NCBI GenBank assembly: GCA_003561595.1
Contig: PWWF01000123.1
Span: 1-9,822, forward strand
DNA length: 9,822 nt
Reading direction: 5' to 3'
Source of the DNA: Paracoccaceae bacterium
GTDB lineage: Bacteria; Pseudomonadota; Alphaproteobacteria; Rhodobacterales; Rhodobacteraceae
The notes beneath the pieces were generated by a model. That model saw nothing but the letters and a program-made list of their open reading frames with translations. It made no database searches and was not told the DNA's origin. The position numbers and the translations under genes were made by a program. How positions within the stretch are numbered: position 1 is the first letter of the stretch; every line of letters starts with the position of its first letter. Of this stretch, positions 4,896 through 9,822 are shown one piece after another.

Positions 4896-5789
4896 ATGAC
4901 CTCATTCGCCATTCTGTTCCCCGATCTCGACCCTGTGATCTTCGCAATCGATATCGGCGGGTTTTCCTTTGCCCTGCGCTGGTATGCGCTGGCCTATATC
5001 GCGGGCTTTCTGGCCGGGTGGTGGGTCATTTACCGCATGATGGCGCGCCCCGCGCTCTGGCCCGGTGAGCACGCGCCCATGGAACCTGGCCGGGTTGAAA
5101 CGCTGCTGACCTATGTCATTGTCGGCGTGATCCTGGGCGGGCGGCTGGGCTTTGTGCTGTTCTACCAACCGGGCTACTACCTGTCCAACCCGACCGAGAT
5201 TCTGCGTGTCTGGGAAGGGGGCATGTCCTTTCACGGAGGCTTTGCCGGGGTGATCGTGGCGGGGCTGATATTCTGCCGGCGCAACGATGTGCCGCCCTGG
5301 CAGGTGGCCGACGCCATGGCACTGGTCGCGCCTATCGGGATCGGACTGGGGCGGGTTGCCAATTTCATAAATGCCGAATTGTGGGGCCGCCCCACGACGG
5401 TGCCCTGGGGCGTTGTCTTTCCCGGCCCGCAGGCGCAATCCTGCCCCTGGGACTGGGCCGAACCCGTCTGCGCGCGCCACCCCACCCAGCTATATGAGGC
5501 CGCGTTGGAGGGGGCGGTTCTGCTTGCGGTCCTGGTCTGGCTGGTCTGGCGGCGCGGCTGGCTGAAAACGCCGGGGGCCGTGACCGGCGTCTTTGTCGCA
5601 GGCTACGGGCTGGCCCGCTTCGCGGTCGAGTTCTACCGCCAGCCCGATGCGCAATTCATCACGCCCGACAATCCGCTGGGCCATGTGCTGTCGCTGGGGC
5701 CGATGGGGCTGACCATGGGGCAGGTCCTGTCGCTGCCGATGATCCTTGCGGGCATCGCCATCCTGATCTGGCGCAGGCGCCAGGCATGA
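4896..5789 (+). CDS. lgt: Prolipoprotein diacylglyceryl transferase
   Basis: 297-aa inner-membrane enzyme that transfers diacylglyceryl from phosphatidylglycerol to the lipobox cysteine of prolipoproteins, the first step of lipoprotein maturation. Seen: N-terminal [11 protein letters not shown] and [13 protein letters not shown] (first membrane segment), the HGG motif in [13 protein letters not shown] (H113, equivalent to E. coli H103), the Lgt signature [18 protein letters not shown] (R153, N156, E161), RHPTQLYEA, and [14 protein letters not shown] with the late essential arginine region. About seven hydrophobic segments are present. The ATG at 4896 gives the family-typical N-terminus; the frame is open further upstream but that extension is polar and without homology features. 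It overlaps the next gene by ATGA, so they are translationally coupled. Confidence 0.96.
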   Translation: MTSFAILFPDLDPVIFAIDIGGFSFALRWYALAYIAGFLAGWWVIYRMMARPALWPGEHAPMEPGRVETLLTYVIVGVILGGRLGFVLFYQPGYYLSNPTEILRVWEGGMSFHGGFAGVIVAGLIFCRRNDVPPWQVADAMALVAPIGIGLGRVANFINAELWGRPTTVPWGVVFPGPQAQSCPWDWAEPVCARHPTQLYEAALEGAVLLAVLVWLVWRRGWLKTPGAVTGVFVAGYGLARFAVEFYRQPDAQFITPDNPLGHVLSLGPMGLTMGQVLSLPMILAGIAILIWRRRQA

Positions 5790-6850
5790 CAGAGCTGCGC
5801 GCGGCACTTCTGCGTCAGATCCGCGCGCAGGGGCCGATCAGCCTGGCTGACTACATGGCACAATGCCTACTGCACCCGCGCCACGGCTATTACGCTACCC
5901 GCGACCCGCTGGGGCGCGCGGGTGATTTCACCACGGCCCCCGAAATCAGCCAGATGTTCGGCGAGGTTCTGGGCCTGCAATTGGCGCAGGTCTGGATGGA
6001 TCAGGGCGCGCCCAACCCCTTCACGCTGGCAGAGCTTGGCCCGGGTCGCGGCACGCTGATGGCCGATATGCTGCGGGCCACATCACGTGTGCCGGGCTTT
6101 CACGACGCGCTGTCCCTGCATCTGGTCGAGGCATCCGCCCCCCTGCGCGCCGCACAGGCCACGCGGCTGGCGCAGTACCACCCGGTCTGGCATGACAGCG
6201 CCGATACATTGCCGGACCTGCCGCTTTACCTGATCGCGAATGAGTTCTTCGACGCGCTGCCCATCCGCCAGTTCCTGCGCCAGGGCGATGGCTGGGCCGA
6301 GCGGATGGTGGGCGCCAAGGGGGATGCGCTGTGCTTCGGCCTGTCGCCGCCTGCGCCGCTCGACGCGCTGGCGCACCGGCTTGATGACACGGGCCAAGGC
6401 CAGATCGTCGAGACGCGCGCCCCCGCCGAGCCCGTCATGGAGGCGGTCAGCACCCGCATCATGGCCCATGGCGGCTATGCGCTGATCGTGGATTATGGCG
6501 ACTGGCGCAGCCGAGGCGATACAATGCAGGCCCTGCGCGCGCATCGCTTTGACGACCCCCTCGCCCATCCCGGCGCGGCCGATCTGACCGCGCATGTCGA
6601 TTATGAGGCGCTGGCCCGTGCCGCGCACCCCCTGCGCGCCACCACCCTGACCACCCAGGGCGCCCTGCTCGAGCGGCTGGGCATCACGGCGCGGGCCCAT
6701 GCGCTTGCGCGCGGTTTGAGCGGACAGAGCCTGGCCGATCATCTGGCCGCGCATCGACGCTTGACGCACCCGGATGAAATGGGCCACCTGTTCAAGGCGC
6801 TGGGCCTTACCCATCCACATGCCCCCGCGCCGCCGGGATTTGACGCATGA
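5786..6850 (+). CDS. MidA/NDUFAF7-family class I SAM-dependent methyltransferase
   Basis: 354-aa protein of the DUF185/COG1565 family. The human relative NDUFAF7 methylates an arginine of the complex I subunit NDUFS2 and is needed for complex I assembly; the bacterial role is inferred from that. Seen: the N-terminal [20 protein letters not shown], then [21 protein letters not shown] (residues 40-60), the SAM-binding motif [12 protein letters not shown] (81-91), [15 protein letters not shown], and [11 protein letters not shown] followed by [20 protein letters not shown]. All are hallmarks of the family. It starts inside the lgt stop (ATGA) and its own stop overlaps the pgeF start in the same way, so the three genes form a tight operon. 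Length is normal and no key motif is missing. Confidence 0.92.
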   Translation: MTELRAALLRQIRAQGPISLADYMAQCLLHPRHGYYATRDPLGRAGDFTTAPEISQMFGEVLGLQLAQVWMDQGAPNPFTLAELGPGRGTLMADMLRATSRVPGFHDALSLHLVEASAPLRAAQATRLAQYHPVWHDSADTLPDLPLYLIANEFFDALPIRQFLRQGDGWAERMVGAKGDALCFGLSPPAPLDALAHRLDDTGQGQIVETRAPAEPVMEAVSTRIMAHGGYALIVDYGDWRSRGDTMQALRAHRFDDPLAHPGAADLTAHVDYEALARAAHPLRATTLTTQGALLERLGITARAHALARGLSGQSLADHLAAHRRLTHPDEMGHLFKALGLTHPHAPAPPGFDA

Positions 6851-7611
6851 CCCTCGAGATCCTGACCGCCGACTCGCTGACGCCACTGCGCCACGGCTTT
6901 TTCACCCGGCGCGGCGGGGCGTCCTCTGGCATTTTCGCGGGGCTGAATTGCGGCGCCGGGTCGTCCGATCAGGCCGATACCGTGCGCATGAACCGCGCCC
7001 GCGTCGAAGAGGCGATGCAGCTTGACGCAGGCCATCTGGTCACGATCCATCAGACCCATTCCGCCGATATCGTGCGTCTGGACGCCCCGCCCGACCCCGC
7101 CGCCGCGCGCCCCAAAGGTGACGGCATGGTCACGGCCACCCCCGGTCTGGGTCTGGGCATTCTGACTGCGGATTGCCAGCCAGTGCTGTTTGCCGACACG
7201 CAGGCACAGGTGATCGGTGCGGCCCACGCAGGCTGGCGCGGGGCGCTGGACGGCGTGCTGGAAAACACCCTCACCGCGATGGAAACGCTGGGGGCCGCGC
7301 GTGACCGCATCCGCGCCGTGATCGGCCCCTGCATCAGCCAGGCCGCCTATGAGGTCGGACCCGAGTTTCTGGAGGATTTTCTGGCCGATGACCCGACCAA
7401 TACCCGCTTTTTCGCCAATGGCGCTAACGGCAAGTATCAGTTCGATCTGGTGGGCTATGGCCTGAACCGGCTGCGCGCGACAGGCATAGGTGATGCGCAA
7501 TGGATCGGGCAATGCACCTATCAGGATCCGGCGCGCTATTATTCCTACCGCCGCTCGGTCCATGAGGGGCGTGCCGATTACGGGCGCCTGATCTCTGTCA
7601 TCCGATTGTGA
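6847..7611 (+). CDS. pgeF: Peptidoglycan editing factor PgeF (YfiH / laccase-domain family)
   Basis: 254-aa cytoplasmic protein of the multicopper-oxidase-like 'laccase domain' family, now known in E. coli to remove wrongly incorporated L-serine from UDP-MurNAc in peptidoglycan precursor synthesis. The metal-binding/catalytic triad is visible: H71 in IHQTHSADIV, C110 in LTADCQPV and H127 in AAHAGWRG. Other family blocks are HGFFTRRGGASSGIFAGLNCG at the N-terminus, IGPCISQAAYEVG (160-171), and CTYQDPARYYSYRRS near the C-terminus. The start overlaps the methyltransferase stop (ATGA). Placed after lgt it makes an envelope-maturation operon. It is the last large gene of the operon. Confidence 0.95.
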   Translation: MTLEILTADSLTPLRHGFFTRRGGASSGIFAGLNCGAGSSDQADTVRMNRARVEEAMQLDAGHLVTIHQTHSADIVRLDAPPDPAAARPKGDGMVTATPGLGLGILTADCQPVLFADTQAQVIGAAHAGWRGALDGVLENTLTAMETLGAARDRIRAVIGPCISQAAYEVGPEFLEDFLADDPTNTRFFANGANGKYQFDLVGYGLNRLRATGIGDAQWIGQCTYQDPARYYSYRRSVHEGRADYGRLISVIRL

Positions 7612-7615
7612 CGGC

Positions 7616-7636
7616 GCGGGCCGGAAATGGCCCCGC
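7616..7636 (+). terminator. Weak hairpin after pgeF
   Basis: GCGGGCC (7616-7622) pairs with GGCCCCGC (7629-7636) with one bulged C and loop GGAAAT, 4 bases after the pgeF stop. No T-run. It may separate pgeF from the small gene downstream or only stabilise the mRNA end. Confidence 0.35.
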
Positions 7637-7732
7637 AAACTCCGCGTCGCTGCCGCAGTTGCGCCCGATTCTGACGGCAATCTCGGGTCAGGTTCAAAGC
7701 CAAGCCACGCAGGACAACAAGGGGTGCAAAAG

Positions 7733-7873
7733 ATGGACATGACCGCGCGCAAGAGATGGATCGCCAATCTGGTGCAAGAGACCCAGGCCGATATGCCCGC
7801 CCTGCCCTGGTCACGGTCCGCCAAGCGCCAGCGCAGGCTGGAACGCGCGGCGCTGAAGCTGCAAAGCGCCTGA
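7733..7873 (+). CDS. Small basic protein, 46 aa, hypothetical
   Basis: A short frame with a good ribosome site (AAGGGG, 8 nt before the ATG), placed between pgeF and a strong terminator. The protein is basic and amphipathic: MDMTARKRWIANLVQETQAD, then MPALPWSRSAKRQRRLERAALKL. The pattern of an N-terminal K/R-x-W-I helix, a central MPALPW motif and an Arg-rich tail resembles small unannotated ORFs that I believe recur in Rhodobacteraceae, but I cannot name a family. There is no signal peptide or membrane segment. A small RNA-binding or ribosome-associated role would fit the charge, which is speculation. An in-frame ATG two codons later is an alternative start. Confidence 0.6.
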   Translation: MDMTARKRWIANLVQETQADMPALPWSRSAKRQRRLERAALKLQSA

Positions 7874-7931
7874 CGCGCGCAGCCCGCACGAAATCATGTA
7901 ACGAGTGATGTCCAGTACCGGTTGAATACAC

Positions 7932-7963
7932 ATGGACGCCCCCGCCGGGGCGTCCATTTTCTT
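7932..7963 (+). terminator. Strong intrinsic terminator of the lgt operon / small ORF
   Basis: Perfect 11-bp stem ATGGACGCCCC (7932-7942) / GGGGCGTCCAT (7947-7957), loop CGCC, followed by TTTTCTT. This is the clearest rho-independent terminator in the window and acts for plus-strand transcription. On the minus strand the stem follows the hsp20 stop but has no T-run behind it, so it is at most a stabilising stem there. Confidence 0.88.
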
Positions 7964-7984
7964 CACGTCACACCGTCAGACCGA

Positions 7985-8464
7985 TCAGGCGGCCTGCGGC
8001 GTTTTCTCAGCAGACCCTTCGACCATGGTGCGCGCGGGGGTGTCCGAAGAGATTTCGATCTGCCGGGGTTTCAGCGCCTCGGGCAGTTCGCGCGCCAGTT
8101 CGATGTGCAGCATCCCATCGGCATGGCGCGCACCGGTCACGCGGACATGGTCGGCCAGATGGAACCGGCGCTCGAATGCGCGGGTGGCGATGCCACGGTG
8201 CAGGAAATGGCGCTCGCTTTCATCATCCGTGCTGCGCCCGGACACGACAAGCGCGTGGTCCTTCACTTCGACCGACAGGTGCTCGGCGGCAAAACCCGCC
8301 ACCGCGATCGAGATGCGATAGGCATTCTCATCGGTCTTTTCGATATTGTAGGGCGGATAGGTGGGGGCCTGCACATCAGCAGACATCACACGATCCAGCA
8401 TATCCGCCATGCTGTCGAAACCGATGGCGGCACGGTACAGGGGGGTTGGGTCAAAACGGCGCAT
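7985..8464 (-). CDS. Small heat-shock protein, Hsp20/IbpA class
   Basis: 159-aa ATP-independent chaperone that holds unfolded proteins for Hsp70/ClpB. The alpha-crystallin domain spans about residues 36-140: PPYNIEKTDENAYRISIAVAGF, LSVEVKDHALVVSGR, FLHRGIATRAFERRFHLADHV, and ADGMLHIELARELPE, the counterpart of the A-x-x-x-G-V-L motif. N-terminal RRFDPTPLYRAAIGFDSM is the IbpA/HspH class A start. The C-terminal IxI-type anchor is seen as RQIEI. The ATG at 8464 is chosen because AAGGAGG (8477-8471) lies 6 nt upstream; the ATG at 8470 would touch the ribosome site and longer frames have none. The leader and promoter have heat-shock features (separate entries). An exported protease gene lies upstream on the same strand. 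Confidence 0.95.
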   Translation of the reverse strand: MRRFDPTPLYRAAIGFDSMADMLDRVMSADVQAPTYPPYNIEKTDENAYRISIAVAGFAAEHLSVEVKDHALVVSGRSTDDESERHFLHRGIATRAFERRFHLADHVRVTGARHADGMLHIELARELPEALKPRQIEISSDTPARTMVEGSAEKTPQAA

Positions 8465-8558
8465 AAGCATCCTCCTTCTTGAGCGATACGGTTTGCGCGC
8501 CCTCCGACATGGACGGGCGCGGTTTGCGGTAAGCCAGGTCCGCATTCGGCACCCAGCA
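8465..8558 (-). promoter_or_regulatory. Candidate ROSE-type RNA thermometer in the hsp20 leader
   Basis: The roughly 94-nt leader can form three hairpins in line. H1: TGCGG / CCGCA (8544-8525). H2: CGCGCCC / GGGCGCG (8521-8496) with an inner TCC/GGA pairing. H3 (8489-8467): GUAUC-G-CU pairs with AGGAUGC around an 8-nt loop, with the G unpaired. H3 includes UCGCU, a match to the UYGCU signature that pairs with the AGGA of the Shine-Dalgarno in ROSE elements, and it covers part of the AAGGAGG ribosome site. ROSE elements block translation of small heat-shock genes in alphaproteobacteria until heat melts this stem. Pairing was done by hand. Confidence 0.65.
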
Positions 8559-8564
8559 ATTTGG

Positions 8565-8593
8565 AAATGGGAATTGCCCGACACGCTGTCAAG
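8565..8593 (-). promoter_or_regulatory. Candidate sigma-32 (RpoH) promoter of hsp20
   Basis: On the minus strand CTTGAC (8593-8588) and CCCATTT (8571-8565) are separated by 16 nt. This matches the heat-shock promoter pattern CTTGAA / CCCATNT well. Transcription would start near 8558, giving a leader of about 94 nt. No gene other than hsp20 is served by it. Confidence 0.6.
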
Positions 8594-8656
8594 AGGGCAC
8601 GCGGGCACTCCAGCGCGGCGCGGCACAACGCTCACAACATGTTGAAATCAGGCGCT

Positions 8657-9493
8657 TTACGGACGCAGAAACCGCGCACCACCGCCGCTGCTCATCTCGC
8701 GCGGGGCATCGCTGCCGGGACCGGGCGCGCGGACAAACCGCCGGTCGCTGGTATCCAGCGCGGCGCGCAATTCCTCCAGCCGCGTGCCCAAAGATACGCC
8801 CAGCGATACCTGACGCTGCGCCCCATCGACATTCCCGCGCCCCATGGCCGAGACGACCGACACGATTTGCGCCCGCCCCTCACTGATCGCAAAGACCGGC
8901 GCGCCACTGGCCCCGAAATCGACATTACAGGACAGCATCAGCACACCGCTGCGGTCACGTTCGATCACCTGACAGCGCTCTTGCAAAGCCGGAACCTCGC
9001 TGCGCCCGCGCGCATAGGACACGACACCCACCTGATCGCCGCCGCGCGGTTCGGCATACACCTCGAACGGGGTCACGCCCAGATTGCGAATCGGGTGGGA
9101 CAGTTCCAGCAGCGCCAGATCATGCGCGACATTGTCGATATCCGTGCCCTGCTCGGGCGTGTAGCGCGGATGAATGGCCGAGCGTTGCACCTGCCCTTCT
9201 GCCGCCGCGCGCCCGTTGCGCCAGCCGGCACGAAACACCAGATCGCCGTCGGGCACGCGCGCGCCGCTTTCCTTGTCAAACAGACAATGCGCCGCCGTCA
9301 GCACCAGCCGTTGCGAGATCAGAGCGCCAGTGCAGAACCCGCGCCCCCCGACATCGATCCGCCAGACCCCCTCCCAGCCCTGCACCTGCAGGCTGCTTTC
9401 ACGCATCTGCAAGGGCGGGTCCGTGGCCAGCGCGGCCTGCGGCAGCACATGCGGCAGCACAACGGCAAACAGAGCAGCAAGGCACAGGCGCAT
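8657..9493 (-). CDS. Exported trypsin-like serine protease (S1 family)
   Basis: 278-aa protein with a Sec signal peptide (MRLCLAALFAVVLPHVLPQA, cleavage probably after ALA at about residue 23), so it acts in the periplasm or outside the cell. The chymotrypsin-fold triad is visible: H69 in VLTAAHC, D125 in VAHDLALLEL and S196 in FGASGAPVFA. The serine motif is GASGAP rather than the classical GDSGGP, seen in several bacterial S1 branches. Cysteine pairs are C54-C70 (typical of S1) and probably C174-C189. The tail after residue about 245 is low-complexity (Pro/Gly/Ser/Arg-rich). GGAGAG lies before the ATG at 9493. It is upstream of hsp20 on the same strand, but hsp20 has its own promoter. Substrate unknown; the oxyanion region is intact enough to expect activity. 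Confidence 0.9.
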   Translation of the reverse strand: MRLCLAALFAVVLPHVLPQAALATDPPLQMRESSLQVQGWEGVWRIDVGGRGFCTGALISQRLVLTAAHCLFDKESGARVPDGDLVFRAGWRNGRAAAEGQVQRSAIHPRYTPEQGTDIDNVAHDLALLELSHPIRNLGVTPFEVYAEPRGGDQVGVVSYARGRSEVPALQERCQVIERDRSGVLMLSCNVDFGASGAPVFAISEGRAQIVSVVSAMGRGNVDGAQRQVSLGVSLGTRLEELRAALDTSDRRFVRAPGPGSDAPREMSSGGGARFLRP

Positions 9494-9586
9494 CCGGGCT
9501 CTCCGACAGGGTCAACCCGGACGCTCTAGCATGAAATCGCGGCAGCTTCATGGCTGATCTGCCTGTCCCTGCCCGAGAGGGTGAAT

Positions 9587-9822
9587 TTACGTCAGCACCG
9601 GCACCGCATCGCCACACAGCGCGCGGGGCTTTGGCCCGCCAGTCGCCCAGTCCAGCAGCTCGACCGTATGGACAACGGGCGTGCCGGTCCCCGATCCGAT
9701 CTGCATCATGCAGCCGATATTGCCCGCCGCGATCACATCGGGCGATTTCGCTTCCAAAGTTGCGACCTTGCGCGCCTTCAACTGTCCGGAAATCTCGGGC
9801 TGCATCAGGTTGTAGGTCCCGG
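9587..9822 (-). CDS. glcF: Glycolate oxidase iron-sulfur subunit, C-terminal end (partial)
   Basis: The last 77 residues before TAA (9589-9587), open to the window edge. The segment GTYNLMQPEISGQLKARKV with later VIAAGNIGCMMQI and VVHTVELLDWA is the end of the GlcF family, lying in the second cysteine-rich (CCG) domain; the preceding CCG cysteines are outside the window. GlcF carries two 4Fe-4S clusters and passes electrons from the flavin subunits GlcD/GlcE of glycolate oxidase to the respiratory chain. The rest of a glcDEF cluster is expected to the right of the window. The exported protease gene follows on the same strand after 93 bp. A related (Fe-S)-binding CCG-domain protein is the alternative. 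Confidence 0.88.
   Translation of the reverse strand, partial: GTYNLMQPEISGQLKARKVATLEAKSPDVIAAGNIGCMMQIGSGTGTPVVHTVELLDWATGGPKPRALCGDAVPVLT

Noticed and set aside
4393..4899. 168-codon plus-strand frame across the REP pair and ubiK
   Set aside because: It reads through the repeat hairpins and antisense through ubiK, with no plausible domain.
6083..7824. Long minus-strand frames (267 and 361 codons) opposite the methyltransferase and pgeF
   Set aside because: They run antisense across two clearly functional genes and their translations are Gly/Arg/Gln-rich without motifs, typical of GC-rich shadows.
8561..9529. 322-codon plus-strand frame opposite the serine protease
   Set aside because: Antisense to a gene with an intact signal peptide and catalytic triad; no ribosome site or family features.

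Overview
The window is GC-rich and its gene content is typical of an alphaproteobacterium, most likely Rhodobacteraceae (Rhodobacter, Roseinatronobacter or a relative). Support comes from the compact lgt - midA-like methyltransferase - pgeF operon with ATGA overlaps and ubiK diverging from it, a HemP/DUF1289 pair, an Irr-type palindrome near a dps gene, and a class A small heat-shock protein with a ROSE-like leader. The assignment rests on recalled family and synteny knowledge, not on a search.

Left part (1-2750), iron handling. The window opens in the C-terminus of a ferric-iron ABC transporter substrate-binding protein, closed by a strong hairpin. A ferric-type ABC ATPase follows (549-1679), then hemP (1800-1982), preceded by a possible 20-codon leader ORF, and a DUF1289 protein (2023-2262). 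Converging on these from the minus strand are dps (2748-2278) and, upstream of it, an unrecognised 142-aa protein (3306-2878). The dps upstream region holds a 15-bp palindrome of the Irr/ICE-box type, a second palindrome (CGTGTTACACG) near the likely transcription start, and a 12-bp inverted repeat.

Middle (3307-4521): about 1.1 kb without a recognisable gene. It holds an AT-rich stretch, two operator-like inverted repeats, a minus-strand frame of about 209 codons interrupted by one TGA, and a pair of inverted REP-like hairpins (BIME-like) directly behind ubiK.

Envelope operon (4522-7963): ubiK (minus) diverges from lgt, a MidA/NDUFAF7-family methyltransferase and pgeF, coupled by four-base overlaps. 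A 46-codon small ORF and a textbook intrinsic terminator follow.

Right part (7985-9822), all minus strand: an Hsp20 chaperone with a candidate sigma-32 promoter and three-hairpin thermosensor-like leader, an exported trypsin-like serine protease, and the C-terminal end of a glycolate oxidase iron-sulfur subunit (GlcF). No tRNA, rRNA, CRISPR array or intact transposase was seen. The most interesting points are regulatory: the ROSE-like hsp20 leader, the Irr-type box before dps, the short leader ORF at hemP and the inverted REP pair.
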